Part shown: positions 1-6,081 of the stretch, piece after piece
How the letters are laid out: the number at the start of each line of letters is the position of its first letter
Position numbering within the stretch: position 1 is the first letter of the stretch
Origin: an uncultured Collinsella sp.
GTDB lineage: Bacteria > Actinomycetota > Coriobacteriia > Coriobacteriales > Coriobacteriaceae
DNA length: 12,419 nt
Direction: 5' to 3'
Assembly: GCA_937934355.1 (NCBI GenBank)
Contig: CALGZY010000201.1
Span: 1-12,419, forward strand
Made by a program: the position numbers and the translations under genes
Notes under the pieces: model-generated
Databases searched by the model: none
Seen by the model: only the letters and a program-made list of their open reading frames with translations
What the model was told of the DNA's origin: nothing

Positions 1-404
1 AATCGGGCGCGGCGCTGCTCTTTCCGGTGCATATCGCCAAGGACGTGCTGTACGTTGTCCAACACGAGCTGAAGCGTAGCGTTCTTGCCAGCGGGGGAGC
101 GCTCGACGAGGCTTCTGCCCGCGCGATTGGCGAGGCGGCGCTGGCATTTGTTCGGAACATGACCGAAAACGCCACGGCCGTGGGTGTAGATGCGTCGGAC
201 CTTTGGCTGGCCGACAAATACTTAGCGCTCCATCGCGATTACGAGGACAACTTGGTACTCGCCGCATGCAAACGCGCCCAGGTTGATTACTTGGTAACTA
301 ACGATCGCAAGCTGCTCGAACATGCCGATCTTGCAGCAAAGACACCTCGTCAAATGATGCCGATTCTGGCTTTGGTCGAACGCGGCGGCGCGGCTATCGG
401 TTGA
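1..404 (+). CDS. PIN-domain protein (5'-truncated by the window)
   Basis: The frame is open from base 3 with no stop upstream, so the true start lies outside the window; a GTG at 27 is in frame but is probably internal. About 133 residues are visible. The C-terminal half carries a PIN-nuclease pattern: an acidic residue in an EDN-LVLAA helix (Asp codon 246-248), then a strand ending in VTNDRKLL (Asp codon 303-305). In PIN domains these acidic residues help bind Mg2+/Mn2+ for single-strand RNA cleavage; the first Asp (N-terminal LDTN-type motif) would lie outside the window. PIN proteins are often VapC toxins, but no antitoxin gene is visible downstream and the upstream side is missing, so a toxin role cannot be claimed. 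The gene converges on the minus-strand gene at 463-897. Family assignment is fairly good; function is open. Confidence 0.72.
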   Translation, partial: SGAALLFPVHIAKDVLYVVQHELKRSVLASGGALDEASARAIGEAALAFVRNMTENATAVGVDASDLWLADKYLALHRDYEDNLVLAACKRAQVDYLVTNDRKLLEHADLAAKTPRQMMPILALVERGGAAIG

Positions 405-416
405 CGCGAACTGTTT

Positions 417-453
417 GCGGGCCTCTTGGACGACGATGCGCCAAGGGGCCCGC
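417..453. terminator. Hairpin between convergent genes, possible terminator
   Basis: Bases 417-429 pair with 441-453 in a 13-bp stem (one G-U pair) around an 11-base loop. It sits exactly between two convergent stop codons (404 and 463). Neither side has a proper T-run, so it is a weak or factor-assisted terminator at best. Confidence 0.45.
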
Positions 454-462
454 GTCTGCTAT

Positions 463-897
463 TTACAAAAGCTCGGCCTTGATGGCGGGACTTTCTGCGA
501 GCTTTTCGGCGGCCTTTTCGTCGGAGCTGTCGAGTGCTGCCAGACTGCGGTAGACCCACTCATTGACCTGGGTGTTCTTGACGCCTGCGGTCTGCATAAG
601 GGCGCCTACCTCGCGGATTGCTGCGAACAGATCGGCTTTGGGACCCGCGAGCTCGACGTCGACGCCGTGGTAGGCGGTCACGCCGCGGTTTTCGCTCACG
701 TGGTCGATAAAGCCCTCGACGGTCTCAAGCTGCTGGGCGAGAGCTGCATCATCGTCAGCGTCCAGCGCAACAAGGGCGTTCGAAACCGTGAGGGCGGGAT
801 GTCCGCAGGGGACAAAGCCTTCGATGACATCCATAGCTTCGGTAATGGTTGAGCCCAGGCCTGCGAGGGCATTGACGAGTTGCTGCTTGGTATCCAT
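463..897 (-). CDS. Hypothetical protein, 144 aa
   Basis: I do not recognise this protein. It is acidic, rich in Ala, Asp and Glu, and looks entirely helical, with no membrane segment or signal peptide. One Cys and one His occur close together (VPCGHPALTVSNAL, about residues 29-42), but there is no clear metal-binding pattern. The start at 897 is supported by an AAAGGA-like ribosome binding site (RC of bases 903-910) at normal spacing. The reading frame is long and uninterrupted with codon use like its neighbours, so it is probably a real gene. A TATATT-like -10 lies upstream at 934-939. It is transcribed away from ssrA and towards the PIN gene. A small soluble helical protein of unknown role is all the sequence supports. 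Confidence 0.72.
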   Translation of the reverse strand: MDTKQQLVNALAGLGSTITEAMDVIEGFVPCGHPALTVSNALVALDADDDAALAQQLETVEGFIDHVSENRGVTAYHGVDVELAGPKADLFAAIREVGALMQTAGVKNTQVNEWVYRSLAALDSSDEKAAEKLAESPAIKAELL

Positions 898-933
898 AAC
901 GGTCCTTTCGACGGGTCAATTTTGCTTGGCGAA

Positions 934-961
934 AATATACGTGACGCAATCGGTAGCAAAA
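934..961 (-). promoter_or_regulatory. Candidate promoter for the 144-aa gene
   Basis: On the minus strand a TATATT box (RC of 934-939) lies about 37 bases upstream of the start codon at 897. A poor -35 (TTTTGC, RC of 956-961) is 16 bases further up. The AT-rich box is clear in a GC-rich background; the -35 is not convincing. Confidence 0.35.
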
Positions 962-1029
962 GTGCGAAGTGCGGCGCACATTGGGGTCTTCACAGCTCGT
1001 GCATAGAACAGCTGTCCGCTTTCAGAACG

Positions 1030-1038
1030 TGGTAAGAT
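1030..1038 (+). promoter_or_regulatory. Candidate extended -10 promoter for ssrA
   Basis: TG-G-TAAGAT is an extended -10 element, but no good -35 precedes it. A transcript from here would start near 1045, about 90 bases before the mature tmRNA 5' end, so processing would be needed. An alternative nearer pair is TTGAAA (1074-1079) with TACTCG 17 bases later, whose -10 is weak. Neither is certain. Confidence 0.35.
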
Positions 1039-1134
1039 AACACTCCACAAGCGGGGCTCGCCCTGCATGTTCCTTGAAAAGTCGACGGGTGTTGGGTACT
1101 CGTGCCCGATGCCATCCAGACTTTCCCGACATTC

Positions 1135-1498
1135 GGGGGCGACTGGTTTCGACACGATAGCTCTGAGAGAGGAAGCAAGCCGAGGTCTCCTCGCCTCGTT
1201 AAACAGGGGTACCGTCAAATTGAATTGACAACAACTCTTCTTTTGAGCCTATGGCTCTCGCTGCTTAGTTTATAGCGGCGCGTCAACCCGGTGATTTCCC
1301 CGACACCGGCGCGACGTCATTTTAGGGGAATGCTCCTGCGCACGTAATCGGTATGGCGCAGGCTAAGACCGAACCGGTTAGGACGCCGCGAGCGTGTCGC
1401 TGCGCGCAAAGCGTCCGAGACTAAACCAGCGACTGAGCTTGGAGATGCCAATCAGGGGGCTTTCGTGGACCGGAGTTCGATTCTCCGCGCCTCCACCA
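1135..1498 (+). ncRNA. ssrA: tmRNA (transfer-messenger RNA)
   Basis: tmRNA enters stalled ribosomes as an alanyl-tRNA mimic, then acts as an mRNA encoding a degradation tag, working with SmpB. Both ends are visible. The 5' GGGGGCG (1135-1141) pairs with the 3' CGCCTCC (1488-1494), followed by discriminator A and an encoded CCA (1496-1498). The T-arm is a perfect 5-bp stem around TTCGATT (1472-1488). The 5' part has the typical ACTGGTTTCGAC start of the D-arm analogue. The length, 364 nt, is normal. The alanine-type acceptor carries the G-U wobble expected for tRNA-Ala mimics, although here it lies at the third pair (G1137-T1492). The internal frame ends in the usual ALAA. A strong terminator follows 9 bases after the CCA. 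This is a one-piece, non-permuted tmRNA. Confidence 0.97.
1227..1268 (+). other. tmRNA tag-peptide reading frame
   Basis: Reading back from the TAG at 1266-1268 gives D-N-N-S-S-F-E-P-M-A-L-A-A, so with the non-templated alanine the tag is ADNNSSFEPMALAA. The resume codon is taken as GAC at 1227: an in-frame TGA lies two codons upstream (1221-1223), and the bases at -6 (T) and -4 (A) match those known to set the resume frame in E. coli tmRNA. The C-terminal ALAA is the usual ClpXP recognition end. Confidence 0.88.
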
Positions 1499-1507
1499 TT
1501 AGTTACA

Positions 1508-1541
1508 AGCAGGTAGAGAAGTGTCTCTACCTGCTTTTTTA
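1508..1541 (+). terminator. Intrinsic terminator of ssrA
   Basis: A perfect 12-bp stem (1508-1519 with 1524-1535) around an AGTG loop is followed by T1535-T1540. It is a textbook Rho-independent terminator directly after the tmRNA CCA. Confidence 0.95.
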
Positions 1542-1553
1542 TTACTTATAGAT

Positions 1554-1585
1554 ACCGCGGAGAATCGAACTCTGTGCAGGGCGCG
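1554..1585 (-). repeat. 32-bp direct repeat, copy 1, with inverted tmRNA T-arm sequence
   Basis: These 32 bases recur exactly at 1749-1780, 195 bp later. Within them, 1556-1572 is the exact reverse complement of ssrA bases 1473-1489 (17 nt covering the T-arm and start of the acceptor strand). Read on the minus strand it looks like a tRNA 3' end (GAGTTCGATTCTCC), but one pair of the T-stem is broken and no tRNA body or CCA accompanies it. It is best read as a tRNA/tmRNA-derived remnant or an intergenic repeat element. Confidence 0.85.
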
Positions 1586-1634
1586 AGCGTTTGTAGCGAG
1601 CGGGCGAGGGCGCCGGCAGGCGGCCGAAGCCGGT

Positions 1635-1657
1635 GCGTATTTGCGAAGCAAATACGC
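1635..1657. repeat. Perfect 10-bp palindromic hairpin
   Basis: GCGTATTTGC (1635-1644) and GCAAATACGC (1648-1657) flank a 3-base loop. It lies between the two 32-bp repeats. It is followed at 1659-1670 by GATTCTCCGCGC, a direct copy of tmRNA bases 1479-1490. Upstream, CGGC-CGAA-GCCG (1621-1632) is a second small hairpin, which reads as a stable TTCG tetraloop on the minus strand. No T-run follows, so it is not a normal terminator. Confidence 0.8.
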
Positions 1658-1748
1658 GGATTCTCCGCGCAAACTATCAGCTCAATATGGATGCGATGTT
1701 TATCGAATCTCAGCCGGCCATGCGCCGCATCAACGGATCCCCTCCCGC

Positions 1749-1780
1749 ACCGCGGAGAATCGAACTCTGTGCAGGGCGCG
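1749..1780 (-). repeat. 32-bp direct repeat, copy 2
   Basis: Exact copy of 1554-1585, again with the 17-nt inverted tmRNA T-arm sequence (1751-1767). The flanking bases differ, so the repeat is about 32 bp. Bases 1781-1811 between it and the tandem array show no feature I can name. Confidence 0.85.
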
Positions 1781-1811
1781 GACGTAAAGAAAATGCCGCA
1801 GCAACGCAGGG

Positions 1812-2063
1812 TGGGATGCGCTTTCCCGATGGCAGCCCAGGCGGAAAGCGCGTCCCGGAATCCGCGCTCAGACTGGGACGTAGTTTCCGGATGACACATC
1901 AAGCGGAAACTGCGACCCGGAATCGAGCCGTAGAGTGGGATATGCTTTCCCAATGGCAGCTCAAGCGGAAAGTACATCCCGGAATCTCGCCTCAAACTGG
2001 GACACACTTTCCGCTTCACCTGCCGCCTCGAAAAACCTGCGCGCTCGCCATCCCAAAACTGGG
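1812..2063. repeat. Tandem 62-nt repeats forming hairpins, three full units plus degenerate fourth
   Basis: Units begin with TGGGA at 1812, 1874, 1936 and 1998, exactly 62 bases apart; a further TGGG falls on the same phase at 2060. Units 1-3 each fold into a 14-bp stem (1813-1826/1843-1856, 1875-1888/1905-1918, 1937-1950/1967-1980) with a 16-base loop of pattern nnATGgCAnnnCAnGC. The middle stem bases differ between units but mostly stay paired through compensatory changes. Unit 4 keeps the 5' arm (GGGACACACTTTCC) but has lost its partner. The period is not a multiple of three, so the array is not protein-coding. It ends about 35 bases before the start codon at 2100, in the promoter or 5' UTR region of the patatin gene. 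I cannot assign it to a known family. Confidence 0.88.
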
Positions 2064-2099
2064 TAGAAGAAAGCCAAAACGCAATCGCAGGAGGTCAAT

Positions 2100-2978
2100 A
2101 TGACTGCAGAAGATAAGGCAAAGAACGCCGGCAAGGTCGCGCTCGTCCTGGAGGGCGGCAGCTTCCGCGGGCAATTTACCGCAGGCGTGCTCGACGTCCT
2201 CATGGAGACTGGCGTCGAGATTCCGGCGGTATATGGCGTATCGGCCGGCGCCCTCAACGGCGTGAACTACAAGTCGCACCAGATCGGCCGTGCCAACCGC
2301 ATCAACCTGGCTTTCTGCAACGATAGCCGCTTCATGGGCGCCGCGTCGTTTGCGTCCACGGGTTCCATCGTGGGTTACGACTTTATCTTCAACGATGTCC
2401 AGGATCGCCTAGATCCCTTTGACAACGAGACGTTCGACGCGAGCCCCATCGAGATGTACGCCGTCGCGACGGATATGCTCTTTGGAACCGCCACATACCT
2501 GCCGGTCAAAAGCGCCGTACTTGACCTCGACGCTGTGCGCGCATCGACGTCACTGCCGCTGGTGACGCCGTCGGTCGAGATCGACGGGCACAAATACGTC
2601 GACGGCGGCGTAGCCGATTCGGTCCCTATCGAGCACGTGCTGGAGGAGGCGGGCTTCGATCGCGCGGTTGTCATTGTCACGCAGGACCGCTCGTACGAGA
2701 AAAAGCCCTACGAGTTTATGCCCGCCGCACGCGCCCGCTATGCCGACTATCCCTACCTGCTCGAGGCTATCGAGACGCGCCACGACCGCTATAACATCCA
2801 GCGCATGCATCTGTGGAAGTATGAGCGCGAGGGCCGCGCGCTGGTCGTTGCTCCGCAAAAGCCGGTCGAGGTCGGTCACGTTGAGCACGATTCGGCAAAG
2901 CTCCTCGACCTGTATATTCAGGGCCGCCAGGAGGCAAAGCGCCTACTGAGTGATATCGAGGCATTTGTCGAGCGCTAG
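2100..2978 (+). CDS. Patatin-like phospholipase family protein
   Basis: A 292-aa predicted soluble acyl-ester hydrolase. Patatin enzymes use a Ser-Asp dyad to cleave fatty acyl groups from lipids. Visible motifs in order are the glycine-rich oxyanion loop LEGGSFRGQFTAG (about 17-29), the nucleophile elbow GVSAG (46-50, Ser48), and the DGG motif (168-170, Asp168). All catalytic elements are present. Length and layout resemble the bacterial YjjU/RssA-like branch, which lacks a signal peptide. The start at ATG 2100 has an AGGAGG site (2089-2094) at ideal spacing. The gene is single: its upstream region is the 62-nt hairpin array, and the promoter for rplM lies after it. No clear terminator follows. 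The natural substrate cannot be told from the sequence. Confidence 0.92.
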   Translation: MTAEDKAKNAGKVALVLEGGSFRGQFTAGVLDVLMETGVEIPAVYGVSAGALNGVNYKSHQIGRANRINLAFCNDSRFMGAASFASTGSIVGYDFIFNDVQDRLDPFDNETFDASPIEMYAVATDMLFGTATYLPVKSAVLDLDAVRASTSLPLVTPSVEIDGHKYVDGGVADSVPIEHVLEEAGFDRAVVIVTQDRSYEKKPYEFMPAARARYADYPYLLEAIETRHDRYNIQRMHLWKYEREGRALVVAPQKPVEVGHVEHDSAKLLDLYIQGRQEAKRLLSDIEAFVER

Positions 2979-3041
2979 TGTCGCGACGTCATGACCCATG
3001 GACGACATGTGCAGAAACTCTGGTCGGAGCCAAAATACCTG

Positions 3042-3069
3042 TTGACTCGTACGGCGAGCGGGGTAATAT
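3042..3069 (+). promoter_or_regulatory. Promoter of the rplM-rpsI operon
   Basis: TTGACT (3042-3047) and TAATAT (3064-3069) are separated by 16 bases, a good sigma-70-type pair. Transcription would start near 3076, giving a leader of about 60 bases before the rplM start at 3136. Confidence 0.75.
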
Positions 3070-3075
3070 GGACGG

Positions 3076-3107
3076 GTTACTTGCAGAGCCCCGTGAATCT
3101 CTGTAAC
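3076..3107 (+). promoter_or_regulatory. Leader hairpin before rplM, possible L13 autoregulatory site
   Basis: GTTAC (3076-3080) pairs with GTAAC (3103-3107), and AGAG (3085-3088) with CTCT (3099-3102). This leaves a one-sided TTGC bulge and a 10-base loop. The hairpin would begin at the predicted first transcribed bases. rplM operons in several bacteria have short structured leaders through which L13 represses its own synthesis. I see the structure; that it does this job is inference. Confidence 0.45.
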
Positions 3108-3135
3108 AACACGTACTGTACATGGAGGAGTCTAA

Positions 3136-3579
3136 GTGATTTCGAAATCGACTCACTACGCCAAGCAGGGCGAGGTCCAGCGCAACTGGGTTCTCGTCGA
3201 CGCCGATGGTGCTGTCCTGGGCCGTCTTGCCACCCAGATCGCAATGATCCTGCGCGGTAAGAACAAGCCCCAGTTCACGCCCAACAGCGACTGCGGCGAC
3301 TTCGTTGTCGTCATCAACGCCGATAAGGTCCAGCTTACCGGTAATAAGGCCGACACGAAGACCTATTATCGCCACAGCGGCTACAACGGCGGCCTCAAGG
3401 CTGAGAGCTTCCGCCAGGCTATGGAGAAGCACCCGGAGAAGGTCATCGAGCGCGCCGTTCGCGGCATGCTGCCCAAGACCACCCTCGGCCGTGCCCAGAT
3501 GACCAAGCTTAAGGTCTACGCTGGTGCCGAGCATCCGCATGCTGCCCAGAACCCCACGAAGATTGAGCTGGAGGCTTAA
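3136..3579 (+). CDS. rplM: 50S ribosomal protein L13
   Basis: 147 aa, close to the usual 142-150. L13 is an early-assembly protein of the large ribosomal subunit that binds 23S rRNA. Recognisable blocks are the N-terminal [16 protein letters not shown] (about 18-33), [18 protein letters not shown] (about 54-71), [11 protein letters not shown] (about 77-87) and the [12 protein letters not shown] stretch (about 108-119). The start is GTG at 3136 with GGAGGAG (3124-3130) five bases upstream. It is followed after two bases by rpsI, the standard L13-S9 operon, from the promoter at 3042-3069. Confidence 0.98.
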   Translation: MISKSTHYAKQGEVQRNWVLVDADGAVLGRLATQIAMILRGKNKPQFTPNSDCGDFVVVINADKVQLTGNKADTKTYYRHSGYNGGLKAESFRQAMEKHPEKVIERAVRGMLPKTTLGRAQMTKLKVYAGAEHPHAAQNPTKIELEA

Positions 3580-3581
3580 AG

Positions 3582-3977
<396 letters not shown>

Positions 3978-4007
3978 GGTTTTATCTCCTTTCGAGATAC
4001 AATGTAC

Positions 4008-4051
4008 AAGCGGGGCCTGCCGATTCCTCGGCGGGTCCCGCTTTTCTTTTT
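4008..4051 (+). terminator. Intrinsic terminator of rplM-rpsI
   Basis: A 16-bp stem (4008-4023 with 4028-4043, two G-T pairs) around a TTCC loop, followed by a T-rich run to 4051. A smaller hairpin, TATCTC/GAGATA (3983-3999), precedes it. glmM starts only 50 bases later, and I could not find a convincing promoter between, so some read-through into glmM is possible. Confidence 0.93.
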
Positions 4052-4100
4052 CGACTAGGGTGGGCGGTTGCATATCGCCTGCTAGGGAAGGAGCGATCCT

Positions 4101-5438
4101 ATGCCCCAGAACATCTTCGGTACCGACGGCGTCCGTGGCGTCGCCAACGCTGATCTTTCGTGCGACCTCGCGTTTCGTCTGGGTCGCGCGGCGACCAAGT
4201 TTCTTGGTCCGGATATCTGCATCGGCCGTGATACGCGCCTTTCGGGCACCATGCTCGAGAGCGCTCTGACCGCCGGCATCATGGCCGAGGGCGGCCGTCC
4301 GCACTGCTGCGGCGTCATTCCTACGCCGGCCGTGGCACTGCTCACTGTTCAGAACGAGCTCGATGGCGGCATTGTCATCTCCGCTTCGCACAATCCGCCG
4401 GAGTTCAACGGCATCAAGTTCTTTAGCCGCAAGGGCATGAAGCTTCCCGATGCTGTCGAGGAAGAGATCAGCGCCTGGGTCATGTCCGAGGAAGCCATGG
4501 CTGCCGACACGCTGCCGACCGGTGCCGGCGTGGGCCACATCATCAAGATGAAGGACGCTCGCAAGGCATACGTCGACCACGCCATCGATACGCTTGATGG
4601 CCTGAGGCTCGACGGCCTGGTCGTTGCCGTCGACTGCGGCCACGGTGCTTCTTGCCAGACCACGCCCGCCGCGCTGCAGCGCCTGGGCGCCACGGTCCAT
4701 GCCATCAACACCGATTACTGCGGCACTGACATTAACGTTGAGTGCGGCTCTACGCACCTCGAGCCCCTGCGCGAGCTCGTGCTGCGCACCCATGCTGATA
4801 TCGGTCTGGCCCACGACGGCGACGCCGACCGCGTACTGTTCGTGGACAGCGAGGGCAATGAGATCGACGGTGACTACATCCTGGCTATCTGCGGTTCTGA
4901 CCTCGCCGCTCGCGGCAAGCTCGCCAACTCCGAGATCGTCTCGACCGTCATGTGCAACCTTGGCTTCTCCATCGCTATGAAGGAGCAGGGCTTCGAGATG
5001 GTCCAGACCGCCGTGGGCGACCGCTACGTTCTGGAGCGCATGCTCGCGGACGGCGCCGTCATCGGCGGCGAACAGTCCGGCCACATCATCTTCCTGGAGC
5101 ACAACACCACCGGTGATGGCCTGGTGACGGCTCTGCAGCTGCTGGCCGTGCTCAAGCGCACTGGTCGTACCCTCACCGATCTTGCCGGCATCATGAAGAA
5201 GTACCCGCAGGTACTCGTCAACGTGCATTCCGACAACAAGGCCGGTCTGGACGATTGCCAGCCCATTTGGGACGCCGTCGCTGCTGCCGAGAAGGAGCTT
5301 GACGGCCGCGGCCGCATTCTGGTGCGCCCGAGCGGTACCGAGCCGCTGGTCCGCGTGATGGCCGAGGCCGAGACGCACGAGCTGACCCAGCGCGTTGTCG
5401 ACGACATCGTCGAGGTTGTCAAGCGCGAACTTCCCTAA
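4101..5438 (+). CDS. glmM: Phosphoglucosamine mutase
   Basis: 445 aa, the usual length. GlmM converts glucosamine-6-phosphate to glucosamine-1-phosphate, the step before UDP-GlcNAc for peptidoglycan. The four-domain alpha-D-phosphohexomutase layout is complete. FGTDGVRG is at the N-terminus (about 6-13). The phosphoserine loop ISASHNPPEFNG has Ser96 as catalytic residue. The Mg2+ loop is HDGDADR (238-244; Asp239, 241, 243). The sugar-binding loop is GGEQSGH (322-328) and the C-terminal phosphate loop is RPSGTEPLVRV (409-419). The ATG at 4101 has AAGGAG about seven bases upstream. The rplM-rpsI-glmM order is common in Actinobacteria. No clear terminator follows before the PTS gene 71 bases on. 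Confidence 0.98.
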   Translation: MPQNIFGTDGVRGVANADLSCDLAFRLGRAATKFLGPDICIGRDTRLSGTMLESALTAGIMAEGGRPHCCGVIPTPAVALLTVQNELDGGIVISASHNPPEFNGIKFFSRKGMKLPDAVEEEISAWVMSEEAMAADTLPTGAGVGHIIKMKDARKAYVDHAIDTLDGLRLDGLVVAVDCGHGASCQTTPAALQRLGATVHAINTDYCGTDINVECGSTHLEPLRELVLRTHADIGLAHDGDADRVLFVDSEGNEIDGDYILAICGSDLAARGKLANSEIVSTVMCNLGFSIAMKEQGFEMVQTAVGDRYVLERMLADGAVIGGEQSGHIIFLEHNTTGDGLVTALQLLAVLKRTGRTLTDLAGIMKKYPQVLVNVHSDNKAGLDDCQPIWDAVAAAEKELDGRGRILVRPSGTEPLVRVMAEAETHELTQRVVDDIVEVVKRELP

Positions 5439-5468
5439 TGGTCAAAAACCGTTGCCAAGTGGTAAACT
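5439..5468 (+). promoter_or_regulatory. Candidate promoter for the PTS IIA gene
   Basis: An extended -10, TG-G-TAAACT (TAAACT at 5463-5468), with TGGTCA (5439-5444) 18 bases upstream as a moderate -35. It overlaps the end of glmM. Its form resembles the TGGTAAGAT element before ssrA. Support is only from consensus matching. Confidence 0.35.
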
Positions 5469-5509
5469 GTTAAGGTTATTTTGATTGATTGGTATGTCCG
5501 AGGGGGAGC

Positions 5510-6007
5510 ATGTTCACTAAAGTCCTAAGGTCTTTTGGTATGCGTGGTCGAGTCCTTACGCTGGATGCTCCCATCTCGGGCGATGTCATTCCGCTTTCCG
5601 AGGTAAACGATCAGACGTTTGCCACCGGCCTTTTGGGCCGGGGCGTGGCGATTCGGCCCACCGGAACGCGTGTGATTGCACCGGCTGATGCCAAGGTCGA
5701 GGCCATTTTTCCCACGGGACACGCTGTTGCGCTTAACACGGTCGATGGCTTGGACGTGCTCATCCACGTTGGTTTGGACACTGTTCAGCTCGAGGGCAAG
5801 CACTTTACCGTACATGCGCAAGTGGGTGACATCGTCCATAAGGGCGATGTACTCATTGAGTTCGATCGCGAGGCAATTGCTGCCGAGGGCTACGATGTGA
5901 CGGTTCCCATCTTGGTGTGCAACTCCGTTGAGTTCTCGAGTATCAAGGGCTCCGTTGGCGTGCATGTCGAAGAGATGGACCAGCTCATCGTTGCTCGCGA
6001 GCGCTAG
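5510..6007 (+). CDS. crr: PTS glucose-family IIA component, stand-alone
   Basis: 165 aa, a single EIIA-Glc domain. It takes phosphate from HPr on a histidine and passes it to the IIB domain of glucose-family PTS permeases (glucose, GlcNAc, maltose and others); in some bacteria it also signals carbon status. Visible features are the short amphipathic N-terminus MFTKVLRSFG (like enteric Crr), DAPISGDVIPLSEV (about 19-32), GRGVAIRPTG (43-52), His71 in PTGHA, and the phosphorylated His86 in LIHVGLDTV (84-92). The start at ATG 5510 was chosen because it gives the family N-terminus, with a GAGGGGGAG site just upstream, although the spacing is short. An ATG at 5540 is a possible alternative. No IIB/IIC gene is in the window, so the partner permease is elsewhere. 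The position beside nagB suggests a link to amino-sugar uptake (inference). Confidence 0.93.
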   Translation: MFTKVLRSFGMRGRVLTLDAPISGDVIPLSEVNDQTFATGLLGRGVAIRPTGTRVIAPADAKVEAIFPTGHAVALNTVDGLDVLIHVGLDTVQLEGKHFTVHAQVGDIVHKGDVLIEFDREAIAAEGYDVTVPILVCNSVEFSSIKGSVGVHVEEMDQLIVARER

Positions 6008-6047
6008 CAAGTGCACGTGGCCATTAGCCTACAATTCAAACACGTTT

Positions 6048-6081
6048 ACGGAGGGCGCCCTTGAAAGAGGACGCCCTCCGT
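6048..6081 (+). other. Long GC-rich hairpin with GAAA loop after the PTS gene
   Basis: A 10-bp stem (6048-6057/6072-6081), one C-A mismatch, and four more pairs close a GAAA tetraloop (6063-6066). It begins 40 bases after the IIA stop. No T-run follows on either strand, so it is not a standard intrinsic terminator. It could protect an mRNA 3' end, mark a processing site, or belong to the nagB leader. Confidence 0.65.

Noticed and set aside
1..404. VapBC toxin-antitoxin pair
   Set aside because: Only the C-terminal part of a PIN protein is visible and no antitoxin gene can be seen.
1546..2019. 157-codon open frame on the minus strand downstream of ssrA
   Set aside because: It is built from the 62-nt repeats in shifting frames and from two APCTEFDSPR segments that come from the T-arm-like sequence, a typical spurious translation of tRNA 3' ends. 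It has no ribosome binding site.
1812..2063. CRISPR array
   Set aside because: There are no near-identical repeats with unrelated spacers; whole 62-nt units diverge together, and no cas genes are present.
1633..2103. 156-codon open frame on the plus strand running into the patatin start
   Set aside because: It crosses the hairpin array, whose 62-base period is not a multiple of three, and shows no protein-like pattern.
3122..3139. Five-codon frame (ATG to TGA) overlapping the rplM GTG start
   Set aside because: The ATG lies within the rplM ribosome binding region and has no site of its own; the overlap is most likely chance.
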